Positions 10,056 through 20,410 of a stretch of DNA of 64,000 nt are shown here, one piece after another. The position numbers and the translations under genes were made by a program. Source of the DNA: Leptodontidium sp. MPI-SDFR-AT-0119 (lineage: Eukaryota > Ascomycota > Leotiomycetes > Helotiales > Leptodontidiaceae); contig JAHLEZ010000012.1 of NCBI GenBank assembly GCA_020726505.1, positions 992,001 through 1,056,000 of the forward strand, given 5' to 3'. Below the pieces are notes generated by a model. It was not told where the DNA came from and made no database searches. It saw only the letters and a program-made list of their open reading frames with translations. The first letter of the stretch is position 1. Each line of letters begins with the position of its first letter.

Positions 10056-13000
10056 ATGGCCGTCGAAAGTAATGGACGGGCAGTTGAGCCTGGTCAGAAG
10101 GGAATGAACGGTCTTGCCAAAGCTCCCAGATCGAAGCCAGTTCCCAAATCAAAGAAGAGCTTCAGTCTCTTCAGCATATTGTCCAGGTATGGCGACCCTC
10201 TATCTACTTCCATCTACCTATCAAATCTAATTCTATCCAGAGCCTTCACTTGGTATTCGATCATCGTTATCCTCCTGCGATGCCCTTCAACCGCCGACCT
10301 CCTCACAGACTCATCTCCAAGAGTTTGCAAGCCATATTTCCAAGTACGATCTATAATCGCTCCTCATCTCGAACCCTACTACAATACCTATGCCGCTCCA
10401 TATGTTGATGCTTCAAGGCCGTACTATGATGTCCTGGACAAGAGAGTCATCTCTCCCGCAACAGCTTTGGGGAAGAAATATGGCGCGCCCCGTGTGGCAC
10501 AGGCACAAGCTTTCGGTCAAGCTCAGTGGGATAAGAACGTGCAACCGCAGGTTCAGAAGTACCAAACTGTCCTGAAGGAAAAGTACGATCAAACTCTCGG
10601 CCCTCATGTTGATACTGCAGTGGCAGCGGCTGGCCCATACTACGAAATTGCGAAGACCAGTGCTCAGCAGACTTACTACGAACACATCCTTCCAACCTAT
10701 ACTGCTGTACAGCCATACGCGTTGCAAGGTTATGGTCTCGCCAACGATTTTGCAATTAATACCGCCCTTCCTTACTCGAAGTGGGCCTGGACCGCTGGTG
10801 TTGTTTTCTTGGACCGTACTGTCTGGCCACAAATCCGAATCCTGTATGGCGAGAATGTTGAACCTCAATTGGTCAGGATTGGAGAGCGTTTGGGAAGATA
10901 CCGTGACGGCAAGAAGCTGAAGGCAGTTGTTGAGGACATCGATAGTTCTTCCTCAGCGTCAGTAGCTTCACAGACACTTTCATCTATCGCCGCCTCAGTA
11001 TCTTCCGCGCACGCCACTCCTACACCCGAAGCTGCCTCTACCGAAACCGCCGTTCAATCGTCAGAAGCGCCCGAAGCTACACCCGAATCGGAGAAGGAGA
11101 TCCGCGAGAAGGCTCAGAAGATTGTTGGACACGATCTCAAAGAATGGCAGGAGAAGTTTGCCAAGGCAGCCGATGAGGGCTCTGCTGATCTTGAGGAACG
11201 AATCACCGAGATTACCGATCGAATGGTTCAAAGTCAAGCCGAAGAAGTTGGCAAAGCACACATCATTCAACTCGAAGAGACTGTAAATTCAAGCCTCAAA
11301 AAGCTGAAGACCGCCATCATCTCCATTGTCAGTGATTCGAAGGCCACCGAGGAATCCGAGGATGCACTGAGCACTGCGGTCCGCAAAGCTGGTATTGCCA
11401 TCAAGGAAAAGGCACAAGCGGTTCGCAGCTGGAGACAGAATTACGACCGCGAAACCAATGAGCTCGTCAGTCTCTCAGCTCAGGACACTTTTGAGATTCT
11501 CGACCACATCAGGGATCTTGGCTTGCAAGAAATAGGAATGAGATGGGCTTGGACCGATGGTATCACCCACAAGGACTGGGCTAAGTACCATCAATTGAAG
11601 ACCAAGTTTGACGAGTGGCGAGTTGATGTTGAGAACGTTGTAACTGGGCATCCAGGTCTTGACAAGGCTCGTGCCGCCTCCGAAGAGGTTGAAAGCCAAG
11701 CAATGGCCATCGCTGAGGATGCCGCAAAAGAACTCACACGTCTAAAGGAAACCGGGCGCTGGAAGATCCAGGCAGCCGACTCGAGCGATGATTTCAGCAC
11801 GAAGATTATGCCCGCACCAGCCGCGGTAGTCATCCAGAAGGTCGCTGACAAGGCTAGCGAGTTGAACGAAGCAGTTGCCCCTTCATCCCAATCTCAGGGG
11901 ACTGTTGAAAGTGTGATCTCTGTTGGAAGTGCAAGTGCGAGCAGCCTTGCGGATCAAAACTCAAGCTCCATCATTGGCACCCAGCAAGGCACCGTCGAGA
12001 GCATCGCATCTGTGGCAAAAGCTTCCGCTAGCAGTGTCGTTGATCAGGCCTCAAGCACTATTATCGGCACACAGCAAGGAAGTGTCGAAAGTGCAGCTTC
12101 AGTAGCAAAAGCATCGGCAAGCAGCATCATAGATCAAGCCTCGAGCTCTGTCATTGGGGCACAACAAGGAAGTGTTGAAAGTATTGCATCTGTGGCCAAG
12201 GCTTCAGCTAGCAGTGTTTTGGACCAAGCTTCGAGCTCTATTGTTGGTACCCCGCAAGGAAGCATGGAGAGTGTTGCATCGGTTGCAAGTCAAGCTGCCA
12301 GCAGTCTTTCAGCCAAAGCATCATCATCTATTGTTGGCAAGGAGCCTGGTATCCTAGAACAAGCTTCAGAAAGCATTATATCTGCGGGCTCAGTCATCTC
12401 GGAATCTACTTCCGTCCTCTCGGATGCCGCAAGCTCCTCGATCTCTTCTGGGAGTAGCGAGTTGTCGAAGGCTGCTTCAAAAGCGTCTAGTTCCCTCAGC
12501 TCCGCTACATCATCCATAGCAAGCTCGCTCTCCAAGAGCGCTTCTGACACTTCTAGTTCGGTCAGTTCAGCGGCATCTTCGGCCTCCAGCACAGCTTCCA
12601 AGAAGGTGTGGGGTGGAGCTATGGCACAGCATGTCGAAGCCAGAAAAATTATCTTCGACGACATCGTTGACGATTCCGATGATGGCAGTTACAGCGAAAA
12701 AATCCAAAGTATGGCCAGCGAAGCAGGTGACAGATATGCTGACATGACAAACGCCGTCAGTGAAGCATTGCTCAGAGCAACAAGTACCGAAAACTCACCA
12801 ATGACCAAACTCGCCGCCGAAAAGTACTCAAGTGCATTGTCGGCTGCTAGTGTTGCTCTTTACGGAACCGAACAGGGTGCCGGTGAGAGCATTTCGAGCG
12901 TTGTTGCGAGCAAATACGATGAGGCTGTTGCAGCGTAAGTTTTCTCCCAAACTCTGATTGTAAAATCTGACAAGGAGTTTAGTGCCAGTTCTATCATCTA

Positions 13001-14516
13001 TGGAACTCCAACACCAGCATACCAATCCATCTTGTCCTCCATCTCCTCTGTGGCTCAAGCAAAACTTTCCGATGGTCTCAACCGAGCCTCTGCCCAGTAC
13101 AAGGACGGAAAGGACTATGTAGCTGCAATCAACACAGGTGCTCCCGCTAAGCAAAAGCTACTTGGACAAATGCAGGAACAATATTATGCTGGTGTCGGTA
13201 TGGCTCATGCACGCTATTCTGAGTTCTTGGACTCGGCTTCTTCCGCTGTCATGCCTACGAAGACACCCGTTTACGAAAGCCTTTACTCTGGAGCTAGTGC
13301 AAAGATCGCTGGAACTCCTACCCACAGATTTCAGGCAGCACTGAACACCGCTTCCGCACATTACTCCGAAGCCGTCGGAGCTGCATCTTCCAAATTTGAC
13401 CAATTACTTGCATCAATATCCAGCCTTGGCAGCGAGAATGCCGAGCACGTCCCAACAGTCACTCTGGTCTCTGCAGCCTCTGCCCAGTACAGCTCGGCAA
13501 TGTCTCAAGCTTCCAAATCTTTTGCCAGCATCAACTCTGTAATTTCAGAGAAGTTGGAGCTTGGATCCTCTGCATTTTCCTCCGCTGTGTATGGTACCGA
13601 AACTCCTTGGACCGAATCTGTTGCCTCTGCCGCTAGCGAGAATTGGGAAGCACTCATCACTAAGGCAAGTGAGCAGGTATATGGAGCACCAACACCATAC
13701 TTCGTCACCCGAAAACTACTGTCGGAGGTCAAGGAGTACGCTGCACAAGCTACTGACGAGGCCATCTCCCAATACGCTGCTGTCCAATCCCTGATCGGAG
13801 AGCTCGTTGCTGGTAAAGAACCCGATTTCACTGAATCCGTCTATGGCCGACTCAGTTCTGCATACTACACCGGTGCGGGACAGGCTGCATCATCAGCATC
13901 TTCTTATGCTAGTGAGGTTTACGCATCAGCTAGCTCTGTTGTTAGCTCAGTCTTTACACCACCACCATCTCTCGAGGCCATCCTGGACTCGGCCTCTCTC
14001 CGTGTGAACGAGGCTGTCGAGGCTGCCAGTATTCAGTTCTATGGTAATCAGAAGGGAACCTATGAAGAGGCAACTTCAGCCGCTGCATCAGCCTATAGCT
14101 CAGCTCAAAGTGTCGCATCAGAGAAGATCTACGGAACAACCACAGGCTATGTCGAGGCCGCTCAGAGCTCCATCTCCGACGCGGCGCTATCTGCCCAAAA
14201 GGCAATCTCAGAAGCCATCTACGGCACCGAGACCGGCACATACGAGAAAGCAACAGCCGCGATGGCCGAAGCCTATGCATCCGCCACAGCAAAGGCCAGC
14301 GAGGCCATTTACGGCCCAGAGAAAGGTGCCATCGAAAGCGCACAATCCCGCCTCACAGCCGCAGTTGAGAGCGCCCGCGTCAAACTCGCAGAGTACGCAA
14401 GTTACGCAGGCGAAGGAGCCAGTGATGCCATCCACCAAGCCAGTGAAGGTGTTGAAGATTTCGCAAGCAGTGTGAGCAGTGCCATCAGCTCTGCCACATC
14501 CCACGACGAGCTATGA
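10056..14516 (+). CDS. Large Ala/Ser-rich repeat protein, fungal family often mislabelled 'transcription factor hoxa13'
   Basis: Conserved filamentous-fungal protein of unknown function. I recall orthologues labelled 'transcription factor hoxa13' in databases, but no homeodomain is visible. The model is join(10056..10186,10241..12934,12983..14516), 1452 aa. After a basic N-terminus there is one hydrophobic stretch (TWYSIIVILL), then a Tyr/Pro-rich segment with PYY motifs (for example PHLEPYYNTYAAPYVD), a charged helical part, four to five tandem repeats of about 31 residues (11890-12360, core GTQQGSVESIASVAKASAS) and a C-terminal half with many spaced YGT motifs. The first intron (10187-10240, 54 nt) has no stop. 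The second (12935-12982, 48 nt) does contain one. Repeats and helices suggest a structural or membrane-associated protein; this is inference. Confidence 0.85.
11890..12360 (+). repeat. Tandem ~93-bp coding repeats
   Basis: Within the large Ala/Ser-rich protein, a unit of about 31 codons recurs four to five times. Each copy carries a variant of 'SSIIGTQQGSVESIASVAKA'. DNA similarity between copies is high (AGCAAGGAAGTGTNGAAAGT recurs), which suggests recent duplication or gene conversion. Confidence 0.85.
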
Positions 14517-15809
14517 AGATAATGATAATTTTTGACGAGACGAGATACGGAGTGAAGGACGGGATATCAGTGGGAATGAATGGCAACGAGCGAGATCAAG
14601 ATGAAAGGAAAAATAAGAAAGGATCAATGAGGGCAGGCAGGAAGAAATTCAAAGAAATGGCAACAACCTCGTTGTATGATTGTACAATCTCCCCCCATTT
14701 GCACAACGCAGTGCGTCGGTCGAAATCCAGCCACCGATGCTATACACACTCAAATGGTCGTGTTTATTTTGCATTGCGTTTTCTCTTCGACACTTTCTTT
14801 TGTTGGGTTTGTGCTTGCTGCGTATGAGGAAGGTGGTGGCCTCGTATGATGGCTACTTGCTTGGTTGGGCTGCTTTGGTTGCTTGCTTGCTTTCCCCTTT
14901 ATTGGCGATATCCCCGTCTGTATGTATGTGTATGTATGTTTTATGAGATACAATTTGAGCCCTCAGCATCACGTTCCCGCATTGTGCGCGAAAACCAGGC
15001 ATGCAGTTATTGTCCCAGCTGAGCGAGGGAGCTCTGCCATATTGTAGGAAACTTCAGCCAAACATCCTGATGATCCTTATGGCATTGCTTCTTACTTATC
15101 TACTACCATACTCCTCACACTACATAGATCCTCTCGAACCCACGCCAACCTCTTCTCATCTTGTCCTCGCTTCCCCTCAACTCACCCGTCCATCCATCTC
15201 ATACACGTCCACGACACAGATCTAATATACACGATATCCACACATACTCTTTCGCTTCACCAGCCACCCCTTTCTCGGATACCAGCTCCTCCTCACCACC
15301 ACTTCTCCTCTCGTCCCATCTCTTACACCCACACCCAAACTCGGACCAGAAAAGGCACCAAATACTCAGATCAAGTCCAAGATACAAGCTCGAAGCGAAC
15401 GAAACAAAAACAAAAAGGGACTCCCTAAATCCCACCAATTCCTCATTCCATCAATCCATCCATTCATTCCTACAAGAATAGAGGAAAGAAAGAGAGGGGG
15501 AAACGTAAACGCCGCGCACCCAGCCCAAAATAAAAAAAATCCCGGCAATTCGCTCACTCGCTCGCTCGCGCCAGCAGGAAAACAGTTCCAAATCGCTATC
15601 TATCTAGAAGTACCCGCCCTACCTGTCCATCCTGTCCGTCCTTCCTGCCCTCCTGCCGGTCTCCCTATTCTCGGTCTGTAGAAGAAGAATAACATATGAG
15701 ATAGCTTTTGCTGGGATTTTCGTTTTATTGGGAAATGTACTGGTTAAAACGCCAGCATGATGAATCCCGGCATCGTAAGAAAAATCAGAGGTGGTTATGA
15801 GTGTCAGTG
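14517..15809. other. Intergenic region between convergent genes
   Basis: 1.3 kb between two converging stop codons. From about 15050 to 15480 the + strand is strongly pyrimidine-rich (C/T with A), so the - strand is purine-rich. Open frames here are low-complexity and I do not regard any as a gene. Confidence 0.5.
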
Positions 15810-18077
15810 TCATAACGGTGACTGGATCCCCAGACCGTTGTCGGGGACTTCCTCAGGGATGTCCTCTTCACGAAATTTGATACCGTTGTCGATATCAATC
15901 CCACCTTTCACCCACTCCTCTTCCACAACTTTCGCCATCGTCCATCGACTGCGGGCTCGTTTTAAGAGACCTTCGGTGACATTCATGGCTCCAAGGAGAC
16001 CTCGCTCTTTGAATTTCTCAGGGTCGCCTTCATGGTCCCCCTCATCCCCTGCATACTCTATCCACCTCCATTCTACTCTCGCTATGCGATGACTAGTACG
16101 GCTGCGCTGCTTATGGCCTTCGGACATCCCTGGATTGGGGTCAAATGGCAAGCGGCTCTCGAGCAAGGCGTACAGAAGAACGCCCAATGACCAAGCATCT
16201 GTTGCCCGACCATCGTAAGGTTGTCCCATGATCACTTCTGGAGCAGCATAATCGTCGGATCCACAACGAGTAGTCAGTTTCTCGTCATCGGCCACACGAC
16301 GTGACAACCCAAGATCTGTGAGGGTGATGATGGAGTTGGGATATGTAGCCCAGTTTTGAGCTCTACGGAGCTCGTGTTGGGGAAGGTTGACGAGGACATC
16401 TAGATGTGATCAGCACCTCATAACATCAAATAGTCAAAAAGACATACTCTCAAGCTTGATATCCCGGTGCACAATGTGCCTGTCGTGTAAATACTGCACT
16501 GCAGCTACAAGCTCGGAAAACATCCTTCTCAGAAGGTCTGGAACCAGGAGATCGCGGTGCTCGCTTGCAACCTCAAAGAGGTCTCCGCCAGGACAGTAAC
16601 TGAGTACTAGAATCGCTCGGGTTTCCTCAATACTCCACGCCTTGAGATGCACAAGCGAAGGGTGGTGTATCGATTTCATAATTTCCAGCTCTCGCTTCAA
16701 AGACATCTCTACCCGCTCTTCGGATGCGCCTCCTTTCGGTCCATGTTCACAAATCTTAACTGCAACAAGTTTTTTTCGGTCAATTTTCGCCTCTGGAACG
16801 GGTGTCATAATCCCGTCCATTTGAGATCCAAAAACATCGTCTTCATCTATACGGTTTTCCGCTTCGGGGACTTGACTTGTTGCTAGCATGACCTTGCTAA
16901 ACGTCCCCTGGCCTAAAACCTTCAACGCCCTCCATCTCCTCCGCTTGGAGTCTTCCCTCGTATATGCTTCAAAATATTCGTAGCGAGGTTTCTTGTGGGG
17001 CCGAGGCAGATTCGCCGTCGTTAAGGAAGAATCACTGTCACTGCTCTCTCCTCCAGTTCTACTCGAAGGTGGGGTTGGTGGTGTAGGTATCGGTGCCAAT
17101 CCTCTTTGTACAGCCAAATGTGGCTCCCTCCGCATGTGCATATCCGCTGTAGGCTCCGTTGGAGTCACATCGAGAACCATCGCGTGCGAACCTGAGACAG
17201 TGATATGCCGCGACTTTGGTATTTGAACAGACTCGGGCGCATATTCGCTGATACTCCTGTTCCTCGTGTGTCCTTCAGCATTCTTCTCCTTGTTTTGCGC
17301 GCTGGTCAGCGCAGACTCATTGGACAACCCATGATAAGCGCGCCGTTTCGATTGGTTTGCAATAGCTGCAGATATCGATTCCCCATTCGCAGTAACCAAC
17401 GCCGAATCTGCTGTGGAGGGAACCATTAGGTCGCGCGACTGGGGGCGAGTTGTGAGTTTCTTCCAAGGTCCAGGTGAATCTCCGGTCATGAGTGGTGATG
17501 GGAGAGGAGTCACATCTGCCATCGCATTCAACATGGGCGAAGACAACGCAGAGTTTGGGGCAGACCCGAAATTCGAGTTGCTCCCTATACTGGTCGCGAA
17601 AACGTTCTTTACACTCGGTGTCCTCGCTAATGTTGTACTCGATGACTTGGACGGGATCCTCGTCGATTCACTTGAACTTCTCGCCGTGTTACTTGTACTC
17701 GCTGCTGTGATTATATAGCCCGGGACAATGTCGGTTTGAATTCGCAGGCCCGCGCTCAAGGGACTCGGACTCGAATGGTGTATATCTATAGGTAGGAGAC
17801 GGGAGGAGGTATCGAGACGATGGAGAGGTTTATCGTTCTCGGAAGGGGTAGATGCGCCAGATGCGCCGGGAGGAGGTGAGGGCGCAATCGTCGTGGATCT
17901 AAATAGGGAGCCAACGTCTTGTGGCTGGTCGGCGGGGAATGACATTGAGATCTCGGAGTTCTGTCTGGCGCTCTGCTCATTCACAGCAGCAGCATTCCTC
18001 CAATCTGCAGATGAGGCGACATCGTTCTTCTTCTCTTGTGGGCGCGAATTGGGCGTCTTGGGATCTAAGTTTGACAT
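15810..18077 (-). CDS. Serine/threonine protein kinase, PRR1-like
   Basis: Protein kinase with a roughly 390-residue Ser/Thr/Pro-rich N-terminal extension and a C-terminal kinase domain. The model is complement(join(15810..16399,16448..18077)), 739 aa. Start is the first in-frame ATG (18077); the frame is open further upstream but has no ATG. Visible motifs are the Gly-rich loop VLGQGTFSKV, VAIII lysine VAVKICEHG, catalytic loop HRDIKLEN completed across the intron, DLG in place of DFG, and the activation segment/APE CGSDDYAAPEV. The 48-nt intron 16400-16447 joins KLE to NVLVNLP. The CGS(D/E)(D/E)YAAPE..YDGR..D.WSLGVLLYA signature recalls S. cerevisiae Prr1, a pheromone-pathway regulator. Orthology is inferred and the symbol is withheld. 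The tail after SRLPFDPNPG is basic and charged. Confidence 0.88.
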
Positions 18078-19347
18078 GGTGGGGGGTTTGGTGACGACAA
18101 AAGTTTCGGGTGGAGCTTTATCTATCGTAGATATAAAGATATGGCGCTGGCGATGCGGTGCGGTGCAGTCTACCTCGTCATTGTCAGACGAGATGGACTG
18201 GTTCTGCTGAATGGCACATGAAGTGGACGTGGAAAGGGAGAGGGGGAGTTCGTAGTCGGCGTGGGAGTGAGGTGACGTTTGGAGGGCGTTTAAGTTCGTG
18301 GTGGAGGGAAGAATGGGGAGAAGGAGAGGATCCCACTGCGGCAAGGCTTGACGACACGACGTTTGTTAGTGACTGGACGAGGAGAGGGAAGCTTAATTTT
18401 AAGTGCCAAGCAGCAAAGCCATCCGCAAATAAGACAGCTGTTTGTAATGGTAATGTACACTTGCTCAATTAATTCTCAATTGCAAGAATAGCCGCGCAAT
18501 TATATACCTCAAAGCAATAATGACTTTCGAAGGAAGGAATGCAGATACGAGTATGAACAGCTTGTACAAGAGCAATTAATTGCTGCCTTCAATCGAACGT
18601 TACAGGGCCATACTTCGTTCGTATCATGCACTGCACTGCACTGCAACCGTTAGAGACCTCCCTATCTTAGGTAATGTGGTAGGTTGGTTCACTGTAAACA
18701 CCACCCAAGCTCCAGACCCCAGGCCAGCAGCCACGGCACTCGTATCAACTGACGCGGCAGAGCAGCGCCAGCTCAGCCCAGCGGCGCCATACTTAAAGAG
18801 CAAAGATCACGATTCCATTCATACTCAGCCAAGATGTGAGGAAGCATCTTGTGCCTCTTTCTTCTTCTCTCTCCCTCTCTCCCCCTCACGGAAAGGTCAC
18901 TGTGAATTCGTCAGGGGAGATTGATGTGGCTGCAACATCCACGCGACTCAGACCAACACGGGGAAGATACGAAGATATTATTGGATTAAGCATGTATGGC
19001 CAATCAACGGACCTCGGAGCCTGGTCGGTCTGCTCTTGGTGTGCAGAAAGGCTGAGGCTGAGGATCTCCGTGCTGACATGCAGCACTAACTCCTTAAGTC
19101 AACTTCAGTTACTGTATCTTGAGAAGGGATGATAAGATGTAAAGACAGGGGTTATCAGGATTCAGATAGGGAGTATGATACTGTCATTACTGGATGATTA
19201 TCAATAAATAGACAGAGGTTGCACAAATTAACAAGTGGAGAAGTGATGTTCTCATTTCAAGCTCGTCATCTAAAGCCAGTCTATTCTATTCTAATCTATA
19301 AACCCCATATCTAAGTCTATGTCGCAAAATCTATATATTACAACACT
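18078..19347. promoter_or_regulatory. 5' region of the kinase gene and 3' flank of ccp
   Basis: 1.3 kb with no convincing gene. The part just upstream of the kinase ATG is an open, Ser/Pro-rich frame without ATG and is probably 5' leader. The remainder is A/T-rich 3' flank of ccp. Confidence 0.45.
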
Positions 19348-19396
19348 CTCACTCACTCACTCACTCACTCACTCACTCACTCACTCACTCACTCAC
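19348..19396. repeat. (CTCA)n tetranucleotide microsatellite
   Basis: Uninterrupted CTCA/CACT array of about 12 units. On the coding (-) strand it reads (TGAG)n and begins at the stop codon of the cytochrome c peroxidase gene. Confidence 0.95.
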
Positions 19397-20410
19397 AACC
19401 TAGCTCTGAAAGCCTTGTTCTCCTCCTTCAATGATTCTCCGTCACTTGGTCCCATCTTATCATCCGTAGTCTCCTCCGTCCCAGGAATACCCTTCTTCTT
19501 GGGTGCCGAAAGATATCCACCCTTCTCATTATCAGAATTGGTGATCTTCCCCTCCTCATCTCGCTGAATACCCAATTCCAACAACTTAGCAAACACCTTC
19601 GTGAAGTCCGCAAAGAAGACCTCCTTGTTCGTAGCATACAGCTCCACATACTTGAGGAATATCTTGTCCTGTCTCAAGGCCATATCGGTAGGCAGCATCA
19701 TGAGCTCCGTCTCGGAATCGTCATCGTAGTGCACGAACTGCTCGATCCCGTTCGCGAGGGTCTTCTTCTTCCATTGTAGCGAGAGAAGGAGAAGGAAATA
19801 TTGGTTCGAAAATCTCGTTGGGTTGTTCACCCAAGCTCCCTCAAAGCCAGACCGGTCGGAGTGACATCGTCCAAGGTTGTGCGCTCCTGATAAGGCCACG
19901 ATCTCCTGGTCATTGAACCCCATCCGATAGAAGATCCGTCGCAAATGATCGTATCCTTGGGTAGCATCTGGAAGACGGCCTCTCGGTGGCAATTTGCTAT
20001 CATCCACGTAATCTGTTCGGCCACCCTTCCATGGTATCGACGGTCCTCCCATTTCCTTTATAGCCACCACGCCAGCGAGCGTCCATAAGTCTGCGTAGGT
20101 AATCCAAGGGTGTTTGGCCTTGACTGGTTCGAGGAAGACGCGCGCGTGCTGGAGACCTGCGTTTGCGGGATCGCCACCTTCTGCTTCATATCGCATGCCA
20201 GCTCCATTCGATCCACCAGTATCTGTTTCTGCGTCGTAGGTTCCTGCCGAATGCCTGCAAATCGTCAGATGATATTGTAGTAAGGGGAAAGATAACATGC
20301 CATGCAAGGCGCACAAGAACAGGTCCAGCGCTTCCATCATCGTACTCTGGCTGATGCAAGAGTTTGGCGATATCCTTCCGGACAGCCTCAAAATCCCCCA
20401 TTTTACCCAT
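19393..20410 (-). CDS. Cytochrome c peroxidase-type heme peroxidase, cytosolic form
   Basis: Class I heme peroxidase that reduces H2O2. The model is complement(join(19393..20254,20301..20410)), 323 aa. The distal triad RLAWH is at R34/W37/H38. The proximal His is H162 in SGAHNLG, and the CCP-type Trp is W178 (EGAWVNN, corresponding to yeast Trp191). There is no mitochondrial targeting sequence, unlike yeast Ccp1, and there is a charged C-terminal extension of about 50 residues. This matches the second, cytosolic peroxidase class of filamentous fungi. The only intron (20255-20300, 46 nt) must join TTGCATG to GCATTCGGCAGG to give LAWHSAGTY. That requires a GC-AG intron (GCATGT..CAG), because no GT-AG choice keeps both frame and active site. 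The stop lies at the edge of a (TGAG)n microsatellite. Confidence 0.92.

Noticed and set aside
10413..10868. Long antisense frames in the repeat-protein gene (and similar ones within DOA10, pfs2 and PEX8)
   Set aside because: These are shadows of well-supported genes with no independent start context or family match.
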